Part shown: one piece after another, positions 11,822 through 24,868 of the stretch
How the letters are laid out: each line of letters opens with the position of its first letter
Position numbering within the stretch: the stretch's first letter is position 1
Source of the DNA: Nymphaea colorata
Taxonomy: Eukaryota > Streptophyta > Magnoliopsida > Nymphaeales > Nymphaeaceae
Assembly (NCBI RefSeq): GCF_008831285.2
Contig: NC_045141.1
Coordinates: 22,724,742-22,788,741 of the forward strand
Length of the DNA stretch: 64,000 nucleotides
Direction: 5' to 3'
The notes under the pieces: generated by a model
What the model saw: the letters and a program-made list of their open reading frames with translations, nothing else
Told to the model about the DNA's origin: nothing
Database searches by the model: none
Position numbers and translations under genes: made by a program

Positions 11822-12713
11822 GATTGCCATCAAGGCAAGAGTGACTGAAACCACAAGGCCCATGCACGAGGACGATCCCTTCGGAAGGAAGGCAATGCCG
11901 ATAGAGAAAGAGAGGGAGAAAAGGAGGGAGAGGGGGATGGAGTCTTGGAGAGAGAGCGCGCGCCAGTCGAGTGCACAGCGCGAACTCTCCTTGTTGCTTT
12001 ACCCGCGAAGCATTCAAAACCGTCATTTGAAGTCGGCGGAAAAATGGAAAGCGTCCAAAAACGGAAATTCACCCAAGAAGACCTTTCCCGCAAACCGGTA
12101 ACGTCCAAACGTGTGGCCGTTCGTCATGATTATTTTTTAAATATAAAAATGGAAGCAAAATAACTCGCTTCCTATCAAAACCAAGAACGTTGTGGGATGG
12201 CAAAAACCGATTAAAAAATAATACTTAAAATTTGAATTTGATTATTTACTCTTTTGGATTGCCCGTTCAGTGAATCGGCCTATTCAAAGTCAGCTAAGTT
12301 AGTTGTGCATTAGTAAAAAAAAAAATGTTACTATTATGATATGAGATATGTCATGCTTCTGCTATGTTTATCCAATGTGTTCATGTAAAATGCAATATGC
12401 TAGGGTTTTATGAGCCTAAGTCCTTTCATTAATCAATAAATAATTAATTACGTATGACCTTTGTTGTTAAGAAGCTAACGTGAATGCAGCTCTTGTTCTT
12501 GGAAGGAATGAGGCTTTAGTTTTTATTTTGAGTGATAAAATGAAATATTCTTTTATGAAGTAAACCCCAACGTGAACTCATATACATATACACAGTTCTT
12601 ATTAATAAATTAAGACTGCAAAATTAAAAAACGACTTTGATTGTATGTGGTCTTCTTGATTGAATAAACATTGAAGTTTCTCAATTTATGGGGACAAAAA
12701 TGCATCAATCGGG

Positions 12714-14353
<1,640 letters not shown>

Positions 14354-14791
14354 CTATAAGTGAGACAGCGACGATGAACGTCCTGCATCAAACATGCTCT
14401 TACATATGCTAGTGGATGAACAATGTGTGCGCATCTTGAGTATAAGCCAGTTTCTTTTCTTCTCCTCGTCAAAAGAAAATGCTCCCCATCGGTGATCTGT
14501 GGGGAACCCCTTTCCTCCTCTTAGTCGTCCTGTAGCTGACAGTGGTTGGAGGCGGTGTGGGCGGTGAGAAGCTGGGTGTGCTCTTCCAACTGCTTCCCGT
14601 GTTTGTGCAAGACCCTTCCGAGTCCGAGACCGACTCGTTCTGCAACTTAAGGAGACGACCCTTTGATGTTCCAACATAAACAAACTCAAGTTGGGGACTT
14701 GTGTCTCCTCCAGTATGGAACACACGAAGAAGCCATTCCCTAAAAGCAGAATGAAGAAAAGTGAAATGGAGCCAATTATAAGCCCAGTCAA
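14354..14791 (-). CDS. Hypothetical short protein with a hydrophobic N-terminus
   Basis: The frame of 145 codons begins MTGLIIGSISLFFILLLGNG, which looks like a signal peptide or membrane anchor, and then turns into arginine/serine-rich sequence (SCRTSRSRTRKGLAQTREAV) with no recognised domain. An overlapping minus frame (14469-14723) is proline/threonine-rich. Neither matches a plant peptide-hormone motif that I know. There is no TATA box in the 40 bp upstream, which instead runs into the truncated PMEI fragment on the other strand. It may be chance or a decayed gene. Confidence 0.22.
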   Translation of the reverse strand: MTGLIIGSISLFFILLLGNGFFVCSILEETQVPNLSLFMLEHQRVVSLSCRTSRSRTRKGLAQTREAVGRAHPASHRPHRLQPLSATGRLRGGKGFPTDHRWGAFSFDEEKKRNWLILKMRTHCSSTSICKSMFDAGRSSSLSHL

Positions 14792-14824
14792 AACCTAATT
14801 CTAACCATGTCCTTTTCCCTTCCT

Positions 14825-15144
14825 CAAATCAGGGCAACCCTTTACCCCAGGGTGTGCCTGCACTCACTGGTGAAGTTCGCCAGCCAAATGCAGAGCAGCC
14901 CAAGGGAGTTGGCTCGTGCCGCACTGTTGGTGAGCCTAGCCAAGGCCCGGTCGACGTTGGCCAGGATGTCGGAACTGGAAGCAATTGCCATGGGAAGATT
15001 GAGTCATGAGCAAGTGGGTGCCATGAAGGACTGTGTGGAAAATGTGGCCGACTCCATAGACATGTTGAAGCAATCTCTGGTTCAAGTTGAACTAAGCCCT
15101 TGTTGTCAAAAAGCCAATTTTTCCGGGCAACTAGTACTAGCCTG
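14825..15144 (+). pseudogene. PMEI-domain fragment, truncated at both ends
   Basis: Residues after about position 7 of the frame starting at 14807 read RATLYPRVCLHSLVKFASQM and continue through a region ending KDCVENVADSIDMLKQS. This is the first half of the plant invertase/pectin methylesterase inhibitor domain, with its second and third conserved cysteines. The signal peptide and first conserved cysteine (the usual ASC before ATLYP) are missing. After 15075 the frame runs into unrelated sequence (LVQVELSPCCQ...) and stops at 15143-15145. The second half of the domain is also absent. Copy B shows why: sequence found there at 41423-43454 is missing here, with the breakpoint in a shared AATC. 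The product cannot form the four-helix inhibitor fold. Confidence 0.8.
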
Positions 15145-15145
15145 A

Positions 15146-16925
15146 TTTCTTTATTACCCATATGGTAGAACAATGAACGCAGAAGAACAATGAACATAGC
15201 ATGCTTCACTACAGCAAGAAAAACATGATAGCTTACTTTTCCTAATGCAGTTGCTTCAGGTAAAAGTCTGAGGAACTGTCTTTCGCTTTAGTCAGCAACG
15301 TCACATGCCACTCCAAAAATCATGCAACAATCACAGGGTAGATGATTGAGACTTGAAGCTGAAGCCAGTTTGATTTGGTTCAAGGTCCAGCTCTATTTGT
15401 GCCATATTCTACTCCACATGCTATTTGAACTAAAATATTGATATCACCACCAACCATGTAAAAACACCTCGTATCGTGGCTCTCATTCGGTCAAGGATCA
15501 TTTCACATCAATTGATTGACATTTTTGAATAGTAACTTACTGAAAGTGGTCCAAAGATAAGATCGAGACCATGATAGAATTAAGTTGCTTCAGGCATGAG
15601 CAAGCCATGCCAAGTTGGGAAATCCAATGAATTAAGGCTTTTACATTGGGGCAGGTTCTATGGAAGACATGTAAGGGTCATTAGAGTTAGACAATGAAAA
15701 TAGTAAACCCGTGAATATGTCCTAAGGATTGGGGTGGATTCATGAACCATCATGAATAGCCTTCAAGATTAATATGATTTCATAAAACAGTTTGTTACTG
15801 TTCCCATTGCTAAACAATCCCATATAAAAATTGGCAGTTGGTTCAGCAGCCACAACTAGGACCTTTCACTCATCTGCATGGTTTTGGTAGTCTGTGTAAG
15901 GCTTCCACTGCAAGAGCCTTCTTGAACAACAATTTAAACTAATGGTCATGCTAAAAGCCAGGGCCAATGGAGCATATGATTGCTAACTTAAGACAGTTTA
16001 TGCAGGTGTAATTGGTTCCACTAGGAGAGATGTCACATTAATGCAGTCACTTCCTATGAGTAACACTAGAGCAATGTGTAGCAGTTCCCATCAGAGGACA
16101 ATGAATAAGAAGAACATTGTATTCTTAAAGCAAATTTCCCTACAGCACGTGTTCCAAGAATCTTATGTTTACATTTCAAGGAACATCTGCATTTGGATCC
16201 CACAATCAAATGGTTGACATAATCACACCATGTTCATGGACCAAGGACATGGCGTTCTGGAACACAAGTTTTAGCAACCTGTCTTCTAGAAGCACAGTGC
16301 TCTTCTTACCAAATGTCTTTTTGTAAGTACTCCTGGTTCTACCAACCACACTGCTTTATAGAGAAAGGAAAGTAATAGTACGGGTTCAATGACTAAATCT
16401 TCTTTCCTTCCACCAGCACTAACTAAGAACACTTGGAGCACATAAACGTCATTTGGCAGAAGAGATACTCTCTAGTAGTCTCTTGAACCTGCTCCAAAGA
16501 GTGAGGAATATTCATGAAACAATAGGTCTAGTGTTTCATGAATCTACTTCAATCTTTGGGTAGGCTCATGGGATGCTCACCAAGCGTCCCTGCTATCAAA
16601 AAACCTCTATAGAGCAAGTTACCTTACCTTGGTACTCTGCATAAATGGTGGAACTGGTTTCCCAGTATCGATGCTCATTCGTACCCTTGTCCTTAGCATG
16701 CAACAAAATGAAACAGATAATTGAGTTTGCAAACCAAACATGCTACCATCCTGCCCCGATGTAATGATACTAAGCAAACGGCTAGCGTAGAAAAACACCA
16801 AATACGAACTGCTCCGGGAAAGAAGATTCAGCTAGGGTTGCCAATCAATCCAGACAAAAATTTCTGGTCTTTTTCCTAGTGACTCTTTAGACGCTTGTAA
16901 AATTCCAATCCAATGGCGTCTGCAC
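15146..16925 (+). other. Spacer between PMEI fragment and PMEI gene (copy A)
   Basis: No coding signal. It is collinear with 43520-45415 in copy B. It includes two short segments with repeated ATTCATGAA/TTTCATGAA words (about 15705-15830 and 16497-16610) that resemble the 13.25-kb repeat. The last several hundred bases are the PMEI upstream region. Confidence 0.6.
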
Positions 16926-16934
16926 TATATAAAG
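16926..16934 (+). promoter_or_regulatory. TATA box of PMEI gene, copy A
   Basis: TATATAAAG lies 44 bp before the start codon, in the context CACTATATAAAGTTCCTC. The same sequence precedes the copy B gene. A start site near 16960 gives a very short leader. Confidence 0.75.
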
Positions 16935-16977
16935 TTCCTCATCTCTGTTCGAGGAAAGACAAAATAAGAGCAACAGC

Positions 16978-17598
16978 ATGAATTACCTCCCTCTCTCTAG
17001 ATCCGTAATCATATTGTCTGTCACCATCCTCAGCATTACAAATCTGGAGTTGGCTTATGGAGACACCATGTTCAACCAGACTCAAAACAGCACAGAGTTC
17101 ATCAGGGCTTCTTGCAATGTCACCCTCTACCCCAGCCTCTGCTTCAAATCCCTGGAACATTTTGCTAACATGATAGATAGCAGCTCAATGAACCTAGCCC
17201 ATGCTGCTCTAGCTGTGAGCCTAGTCCATCTTGACCAGGCACTGGTCATAATATCCAGGATGCGGTTCATGGCTATGAGCGCAGGAGAAGCAGGGGCCCT
17301 TAGAGACTGTATAGATAATCTCGCGGATTCGGTTGATGAGATGCAGAGGTCCATGCGAGAATTCAGGCACCTAGGCAGCGGGGCCGGCAACCTGAGGTTT
17401 CAGATCAGCAACATACAGACTTGGGTGAGCGCGGCTCTCACTGACGAGGACACGTGCTTCGATGACTTCGGCGGCGTCGATGGGAGCATCACGTTTACTG
17501 TGAGGAGGATGATGAGGAAGATTGAAAGGCTGACCAGCAATTCCTTGGCACTCTTCAACAAATTTGCAGATGATGTGATTCAAGGATTGATCCATTAG
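16978..17598 (+). CDS. Pectin methylesterase inhibitor-like protein, copy A
   Basis: An intronless 206-aa secreted protein of the plant invertase/pectin methylesterase inhibitor family. Residues 1-28 form a signal peptide (SVIILSVTILSITNLELAYG). The mature domain starts EFIRASCNVTLYPSLC and has the four family cysteines at 46, 55, 111 and 160, expected to make two disulfides. Other family landmarks are ALRDCIDNLADSVDEMQRSM (helix 4 region), WVSAALTDEDTC, and the C-terminal LTSNSLALFNKF. Length and lack of introns fit the family. Members act in the cell wall, binding pectin methylesterase or invertase 1:1; sequence alone does not say which. The start is chosen because it gives the full signal peptide just after a TATA box. 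It differs from the copy B protein at 8 of 206 residues, none of them cysteines. Confidence 0.93.
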   Translation: MNYLPLSRSVIILSVTILSITNLELAYGDTMFNQTQNSTEFIRASCNVTLYPSLCFKSLEHFANMIDSSSMNLAHAALAVSLVHLDQALVIISRMRFMAMSAGEAGALRDCIDNLADSVDEMQRSMREFRHLGSGAGNLRFQISNIQTWVSAALTDEDTCFDDFGGVDGSITFTVRRMMRKIERLTSNSLALFNKFADDVIQGLIH

Positions 17599-18400
17599 AT
17601 AGAAGAGATGATATGCATGCTTCCCAGTTTGTGAGTGTGAGTGCTTTGTGTTCTTACCCTGTTGTTGAACTGCGGAGTAGATCCTTGTGAGTTGTGAAGT
17701 TTTTTCTAGAGAAAAACTTAGGAAGTTTTTTGCAGTTGACTGGCAAGGAGATCAGGTTTTCAATGGAGGCCTATCAGATTATGCCATATAAAGATGAAAC
17801 CCTGGCATTGAATTCTTGACCTTCTTCAAATTGAACATCTTCAAGGACAACTCTCTAACCAGGTGGATGAAGCTCTTTAATTTTGACAGAAAACTTGAAA
17901 GCTAGAACCATCTTGTTTGATATGGGCAGCTGATCATTATCTTCAAAACTACTCCTTTATCCTCAAGGCCGGTTGATCCAATATGAAACCCCACCACATA
18001 AAATCACAACTTTGAAAGAAAGAAGTTTAAGAAATTTAATGTTTAATGTTCTAGGAATCATACTAACCATTGGAAAAAGGAGCCACTAATTGTTTCACGG
18101 TTATTTTTCTTCAATAGCATTTTCTCTTAATTACAGTAGTGGGCAGATCAATTGGCCAAAAATATAAGTTAACTGTGTCGTTGCGGCTTTCTGAGTTTGG
18201 GTAATAAGAATCACAATTCACTAAATTAATCACAAATTCATTAATAGCTCGTTTTACTAACGATCCTAAAAGAGATACCGGTAAAAACTAGTTAAGATTG
18301 TACTGATTAACCGGTTCATTTACTTAAATTTTGCTTTTCGTTTAACTGTCTTGCTATACAAGCTCCACTTTTTCTATGAATACTTCTTGACTATGACGTC
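17599..18400 (+). other. PMEI 3' flank (copy A)
   Basis: Non-coding downstream sequence, nearly identical to 46089-46890. A TGACGTCA palindrome (bZIP-type core) sits at 18394-18401, overlapping the ATG of the next ORF; it is kept in copy B. Confidence 0.5.
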
Positions 18401-18772
18401 ATGCTTCTTGCTTATTGGAGTTCAACTGGCAAAAATAGTTTCTGTTGTGCTGCTGTGAACAAAATTGTTAACAGGCAATTCTTGAACTTGGGTAGGAGTA
18501 AAATGATGCATGTCAAGCAAATCGGATGTAAAAGCACTTCCAAGTTCTTTGCAGATCTGAATCTTGAAATGATGAATCTTAAAAATTTGGCCATGCCCCA
18601 CGGTGGTAGTAATGATCAGGAATTGCTTTTTGCAGCTGCAAGTTGCAACTGCCTCCATGCGGATAGTGTGCATTTTATAAGATCTGTTGTAAAATTTAGA
18701 CCTGAACTAAAAGTTAAGTCCCAAAACTGTCTGTTTGTATCCCATTCCTTTCTTCTGAAGTCATTATTTTAA
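18401..18772 (+). CDS. Hypothetical 123-aa ORF, identical protein in both copies
   Basis: The frame starts MLLAYWSSTGKNSF and ends LLKSLF. It is not a family I recognise. There is no signal peptide or membrane segment; five cysteines and a basic middle are the only features. The same ORF in copy B (46891-47262) encodes the identical protein. The two nucleotide differences I can see (GCG/GCC in Ala, CTG/CTA in Leu) are both silent. Two changes are too few to prove selection, and the ORF may still be chance. The next frame (18775-19083) has replacing changes between copies and is less convincing. Confidence 0.25.
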   Translation: MLLAYWSSTGKNSFCCAAVNKIVNRQFLNLGRSKMMHVKQIGCKSTSKFFADLNLEMMNLKNLAMPHGGSNDQELLFAAASCNCLHADSVHFIRSVVKFRPELKVKSQNCLFVSHSFLLKSLF

Positions 18773-19083
18773 TAGTGGTTATCTCAGATTTGGCAAGAAA
18801 AGTCGAGCAACTGCTTTCTCTCTCTACGGCTAGATCCTTCGCTGTTTTGAACTCCCCAAAACTTCGATTAACTTTAGCAGCCCGTCCAGCTAGAAAGGGT
18901 GAGGCAAGGACCATCTTCTTCCTCGCTTCCCAAGATCGATCTCTCTATCACATTTGCAGACCTCACGGATGCTGCTGCGTACACAATTCCCCTTCTTGCC
19001 TTAAATCTGGAAGGTGTGTTAGGAGTCTGGACAATTTTGCATTGCCGTTGCATGTTGCAGATCTTTCATTGCAAGTCTGTTAG

Positions 19084-22040
19084 AGACCTGATCATTTAAA
19101 TATTTGTTGTTAATAGAATATATAGACAAAATGCTGTTCTTCTTAAATTAGTTGTAGACTTGGATTGAGTAGTTCAGAATTCCGAAGGAGTAGCTTGTAA
19201 ACATCACCCTGTGCAAGAGAATTACTTAATTTTCATCCTCACGTTAAGCCCAAAAGCGGAGAGTCCCTCATTAAATAAACAAGTGATTTTAAATATAACT
19301 ACCAAAGCCAGGGTATGGTAGGACTATATATATATATATATAATACAAAAAATTCAACATTTAAATAAACAAATGATTTTAAAGAAAACCATTACATTTT
19401 AATGAACAATAACTCTAAAAATAAAATGAAAACTGAGTGGAAAAAAATAAATCACTTAAAATTAAGCAATTTGGATCAGTTTCATTCTAAAAAGTAGCCA
19501 TGTGTTGGAGTATCCACTTTGAGTATCGATACAACAACACTGGCACATGAATTTTATTAAAGCACTCATATGATTTAGCTTATAATGATTGACAAATCGG
19601 TTATTGCAAATGATATTTGTATATAAGTGTATTTGCATATAAAGTATTTTGGAGGATGCTTGATCACTGTATATTTTAGATGCTTAAGCAGAAACAAGGA
19701 TGATTTTTCCAATGATAAGATGATTGGGATGAAGCGCAATCGATTTTTTTTCTCAAAAAGGGCCTCAACATAAAAAAAAAAAGTGTTCATTTAACTGCAT
19801 TTTGTGTATCAACTTGTTAGTTGTTAAGGCATTTTACGTAAAATGCTCTAACACCCAAGTTTTTCTTCGTGTAATGCATATCCCAACTCATGTTTAAAAA
19901 ATTCGAATCGCTATCTTGCCTTTTTAATTCTTTCTGAAGTTTAAGAAAAGCATGCTCCTTTGAATCACTCGATGGTCATTTTCATGTCAGTCAATAGTGG
20001 AAATCTCCAAGCATCCAATGCGCAATTGCACCAGAGATAATTCTCTTTCTTTTAGTCTGGAGATCGACAAAAGAAAAGGACAAGAGGCTGATGGAAAATC
20101 AAAATAAATATCGACGGTCCGAACAAAAAAAGAAAAGGTCAAGGATAAAAATAGAATTTTTTTGTATCAGGCTATTTTGGACGTAGGGGTAGAGATAGAG
20201 ATTTTTCATGAGGATGGTCAAATTATAGTTTTAATATTTTTTAATTTTTATATAAGATAAATAAAAATTTTAAAATTTACATATAAATTTTAGAAAAAAA
20301 AAAGTTTTGAACGAGGCAAAGCCCCTGGCTCCTCCCGTGTTTGGACAACATTACCAGGTTGGTCCAGTCTCTTCATTTTTCTGTCCTCTTCCCGATCGCT
20401 TTAGTTGAAAACTTTCCTTGTTTACAGTCATCAATATACGGAAAAGTCTCGCCATCCATGGCGGCGGAGTCACGTCAGCCAAGAGGCACCAGGCCGCACC
20501 TCGTCATTAAAAAATTTACATATTTTAGCACCCCTCTATACTTAGCTATTAATGAGTTATGGGCCTTCTTATTAGCTGGTAGTTCAATTTTTCATGGGTG
20601 CAATACATATGCATCTTAACGGCAAGACTTAGATTGTTTGAGTTCCACTAAGCATGTTGAATGTGCAAGCACAAGAAAGGCTTTGAGCTGAATGTAGCCG
20701 GCTTAGCTCGACTCCCAACTGCACCACAAAGGAAAATCATCATGTAAGTAACTTTTTCAAGAAACCAGAATCACGATTGACATTCATGAAAAGGATGGTC
20801 TGATCTCCGGCCTTTAAAGTCGCAGCAATCGAGCAAAACCCACTAAGTGAAAAGGAGGCTAAAACCATCTAAAATACACTTTGAAAGTTATGGGTTGTTC
20901 GACATTATAAGACTCCATCAATCTTTCAAATCTTTGGAACATATTCACAAGACATTTATAGATGATCCCTAATACCAAACGACCTCTCAGAAGCTGTTCG
21001 GTAACAGTTATGAATTTGTGTTAGAAAATGAGGCAGGAGTGTCCCATGAATCTTGTTCAATGTTTTGGGTATATTATCAGATAATCACAATATATTACTG
21101 TTGCTAACGGAATATTCAGAAACATTTTGTGATGTTGTTCCTCTCTTTATTGTGGACGATCCTTAACGATTATAAGATTGACATCTAAATAAACTACCAG
21201 TTTCTTTGTCCACAGAACAATTATGATTGCCAAACAGTAAGACATAGTTAATTCAGAAATATCCGATACAATCTGTCTGCAAGTATCTCCCAGCATGATA
21301 AAAACCACAAGAGAACAAGAATGTCCCGTTTTAATATTGTTCTGCTGATTTCCACGAATCTCCTTGTTACATGGAGCTCAGATGCAAGTACCAATACTCT
21401 TCCTGTTCGACTCACAAGTTTGGAAAAGGAGTTCCTAGGCCACGAAAGATGACAATGGACAGGTGGGGGTTCTCGCATGTTATCAAAAGTAAAGGTAATT
21501 CCAAATCAAACTTTTCCAGAAAAAAGGAACACGGGAATGCGTCTAATCTTTCTGCATGGTTCAAAATAAAAGCCTCAAAAAATGGTTTTGGAGAAAAAGA
21601 GAAGATTGAAGGAAGATAATTTCAAATTTGGCACCTAAGTTTCCTGCAGAATTGAAAGGCTATTCGCCATTCGGTACTATGAAGTTTTCAAAACCAGCCA
21701 TGGATTTTTGGCCAGTAGAAGACAACCCAAACGGGTCTCTTTCTTCCCAGGCTTCGAACGCAAGGCCGGATCAATTTTGACTAATTTCGCAGCCGGAACG
21801 CACACGCATACATACACATTTCCTCCAAATTTTCAACTTTTATCTTTGGTTTCGGCTCGAAGAATCTCTCTACAGATGCAAGGCTGTTTCCTCATTTACA
21901 GAAAGCCATGGCCCATGATGCGTCTTTTCTACAGAGGGTTCGAGTTAAAATACCGACGGACGCTTTGCGAGTCGCTCGAATGGCAATCATTCACCATGGT
22001 TGCAGAAAATGAGGTCTCACGGGACACCAAGAGCCACCAG
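19084..22040 (+). other. Spacer between PMEI and LTPG (copy A)
   Basis: Non-coding, AT-rich. A (TA)n run lies at 19325-19342. At 20230-20345 the sequence ends GCCCCTGGCTCCTCCC, resembling the common plant transposon terminus GGAGCCAGGGGC. Sequence at about 19850-20612 occurs a third time, inverted, at 56050-56735. About 470 bp present in copy B (49300-49765) are missing at about 20855. From 21.7 kb onward the sequence is the LTPG upstream region. Confidence 0.55.
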
Positions 22041-22047
22041 TATATAA
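22041..22047 (+). promoter_or_regulatory. TATA box of LTPG, copy A
   Basis: TATATAATCC lies about 150 bp before the LTPG start codon and is conserved at 51009-51016 in copy B. It may still fire, which would read into the dead gene. Confidence 0.65.
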
Positions 22048-22584
22048 TCCAGGGAGGATTCTGTGGAGCCCCATCCATCTTCCCCTCACCAATACGCATA
22101 TCGGTTCAGTTGGCAAGAAGAGAGGTGCTCCTCTTCTTGTTTTTCTTTTCAGAGAGAGAAGAAGAAAGGCGGTAAGGATCAGGAGGAGGGGCAATGGAGG
22201 CGGGAGCAGGAGGAAGAGCCATGGTGGTGATGACGATGGTGCTGGTGGTGGCGACGATGACGGGATCCCACAGAAGAGGGGTCGGCGTGCAGGCACAGCT
22301 GGACTGTCCTTCGAAGCTGGTATCTTGTGCGGATCCCATCAGCAACACGTCGATTAAGCCGGGGAAAGAATGCTGCAGCGCCCTCGCCGACGCTGTCAAG
22401 AACGATTTGAAGTGCCTCTGCGACGTCTATAACAGTTCCAGCATCTTCCAGAGCCTCAATATCAACGTTACTCGGGCTCTCGAGGTCCCCAGGCTGTGCG
22501 GCGTCTCTGGCGACCCCAGCCGTCGCAAGTCCGGTATGGTGTCAAAAGTCCAAACCCGAATGATGAAGATTCTCTCCCTCCTGC

Positions 22585-23755
22585 ATCCGTATTTTGGAAT
22601 AGCAGAAGTTTACTTATCGCACGAAAAATTGCTTTCTTTCTTAAACTGTATTACTTTGGCTAAGCACTGTCTAGCGTCTGTCCCTTTCCATGCTCTGGCC
22701 GTCTTTCGGCCTTCTGTGGTGGTTTTGAGTAAGTTTTATTCGTAAGTTCATTTGAAATGATGATCGGTCTTCGAATCGCCTTACGTTTTGGGATGTGGTT
22801 GCTTTTCCGCGTCTTCTTGGGAGTGTTGGGGTTACCAACCTTAGTTGGGCATGCGAGTCTTCTTTGTGTTCTTGGTGGTGGCGTCTGGCAATTGAGCATT
22901 CTCCCATCACCCACTTTATTAGTTCTAAATTCGACTTGCCTTTCCTTAGTGTTTGGAATAGTTTTATCTCTCACTTTTCGTGTGACATGCTTTCTGTCCT
23001 TTCTCTTTTCCTCCGCCTTGCCGACCTCTCATCGTCCGCACCCCCATCCTGGCCTCTTTCACCTACCCGTGAGTTCACTTTTTCCTCCTGCTACCTGGCC
23101 TCATTTGGTCATTTTGTTGCGTCGTTCCCTCCCCGTTCCCTTTGGTCCCCTGGCCCCTCACCTCGTGCCATTGCTTTTGTCTGGCTTCTTCTTACTGGCC
23201 ATATCAATACATTTGACCACCTACAACGTCTTGGCATCAATTTGGCTAACCAGTGTCCCCTCTGTCTTGTCACGACTGAGTCTAGGGTCCACCTTTTTAC
23301 TTCTTGTCTTTTCTTTTCTAGTGTCCTTACTTCTACCTAACCTTCCATTGTTCGTAACCTTCCAAACCCACCATCCATTCGTCTTCTTTTTCTCTTTTGT
23401 CATTCCCCCCACCTGTCTGCTTCTTGGGGTCGGAGGCCGTGGCTCATTTCAGCTTGGTGGCGCATTTGAGAAGAGCACAACAACAGAGTCTTCAGGGGTG
23501 CCTTCTCTTCGTCAGATTTTGTGGCCTGTCTTGTGCAAGGGGATGTCCAGTTTGCTATTAAATTGAGGCACTGCTGTACGTCTGCGGCTACGTGACTTTG
23601 TCGCCTCGTCTTTCTTCTCTCTTCTTGCCTCTCTTTTTCTTCTGTGCAATGTATTTATATTTCATCTTTTGCTCTTGTTTTTGCGGTTTGTTTTTGTATT
23701 TAGGGGATATCTTGTCCCAAAATTTTGTTATATATTCCCATTTTATCAGCTCTCT
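22585..23755 (+). mobile_element. 5'-truncated LINE (non-LTR retrotransposon) in intron 1
   Basis: This interval is absent from copy B. A frame at 22741-23337 reads RSSNRLTFWDVVAFPRLLGS, then CESSLCSWWWRLAIE, then SPRAIAFVWLLLTGHINTFD and LGINLANQCPLCLVTTESRV. This is the C-terminal reverse-transcriptase zinc-binding region of plant L1-type LINEs (W-R-L-A motif; CPLC...ESxxHLFxxC). After a stop at 23338-23340 the frame continues to EEHNNRVFRG, the LINE C-terminal ERNNRVFRG motif. Several in-frame stops (for example FI*N at about 22753, and before EEHNN) mark it as inactive. Ends are approximate because the flanks are CT-rich; no clear target duplication was found. A 269-codon hydrophobic ORF in another frame here is a shadow. 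Confidence 0.82.
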
Positions 23756-23826
23756 CTCTCTCTCAATATCTGCTGTTCTCTTTTGTCAATGGTACCTGCC
23801 TCCTCTCCGTCATCTTCCTTACCACC

Positions 23827-23997
23827 CAGTGGCGGAGGAACTCAGTCACTCAAATAATTAAAAAAAAATTACATTTCAAAAATTTAAAATTTTTAGTTGC
23901 ATATTCTATTTTTTAAGTTGAGGTTTAGTTTGGCACTGAAAAAAATGTTGGATTTGTCGGTGTTGGCACCAAATAAAAAATTCTGACTCCGCTGGTG
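23827..23997. mobile_element. Small insertion in LTPG exon 2, possible MITE
   Basis: Relative to copy B, about 170 bp interrupt exon 2. The left end reads CAGTGGCGGAGG and the right end CTCCGCTGGTG. These are partly inverted, and CAGTGGCGGA is a common terminus of plant nonautonomous elements. A GGCACCAAAT phrase appears both inside the right end and just outside it, so a target-site or template duplication is possible. Terminal identity is imperfect. Confidence 0.45.
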
Positions 23998-24868
23998 CTG
24001 GCACCAAATGCAACTTCAAGCTCTCTCTCTCTCTCTCTCTGCCTGAATTTTGAGTGGAAACTATGAAACATGATGGACAAGCTTTTTTTTTCTTCTTTAC
24101 TTGAGATTTGTTACAAATAGGAGAGGGGAAGAGAGTTCTTGCAATCTAAGTCTGAGAATTTCCCATAACGTAATAGGTTTGTTTTGGACTCGTTCTCTTT
24201 AATGGAGGTGGCTGGACCATTTTCTCCTCAACAACTCGGAATGTTCAATAAAAAACAGGTACTGTATGTCAGCAATGGTGTGGAGCGAAAGACAGCAAAA
24301 ACATTCAATAAAGGCTTTAATTCTATGGGCAGAGTTGGTGGTGAATCCTGTCCAGCCATTAGTTCCTTTCAAACTCTTAATTAATGGAACAATGATCACG
24401 TGAGTTCTCCCCCTCAAGCTATTCATGCAACACCAGGGTTATCACCCAAACAAATAAACCAAATTTTAAAACTCATTGAAAAATTGACTGTATGTCTAAC
24501 TAATTTTAATTTGAAGTTTGAACTGAGGTCTCTGACATGGCTTTGAGTTTCATGCATACAAGTCGCCGGTCTTAGTTGTGGAGAAAAACTTGAACCTGCA
24601 ATCTGCCTGATCTAGTTAGAAGTGCTTAGGCTTTGCAGTTCTAGTGAGAAAGCCAGGGAGATGAGTGTTCTTGGCTTGACTGAATTTGCTAAGTGCTGTT
24701 AAGAAAGATGTTTTTACCATTTGCTGGTGCCATTCTAATTGGGTCTGTTGAAATATGGTTGATACAGGTTCAGATAATAAGCAGGGGAATGGAGCATTGA
24801 GGTTGACATGGTCATTGAAGCCTTTGTGGGCGCTTGGTTTATTCTGGATGTCACTCATCATGATTTGA

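Larger units (their letters stand above)
22194..24868 (+). pseudogene. Dead copy of GPI-anchored lipid-transfer protein gene (copy A)
   Basis: Exon 1 (22194 to about 22533) keeps an open frame with the signal peptide and seven of eight signature cysteines. The last one is changed: SRRKSG here, SRCKSG in copy B. Intron 1 carries about 1.2 kb of LINE sequence. The exon 2 acceptor is TTTTGTCAAT instead of TTTTGTCAGT, and exon 2 itself is split by an insertion at 23827-23997. Exon 3 (24768-24868) is still open and encodes the hydrophobic GPI-signal tail. Several independent lesions make a functional product very unlikely. If transcribed, exon 1 reads through the old donor to a stop at 22743-22745. 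Confidence 0.85.

Noticed and set aside
11841-12163. Overlapping ORFs on both strands at 11.8-12.1 kb
   Set aside because: Arg/Ser/Pro-rich frames across a GAGAGG/CTCTCC patch upstream of the proposed TATA box; no domain and no shared frame.
22757-23566. 269-codon hydrophobic ORF resembling a membrane protein
   Set aside because: It is another frame of the LINE, whose true frame shows the zinc-binding RT C-terminus; Leu/Phe/Pro richness comes from pyrimidine-rich LINE sequence.
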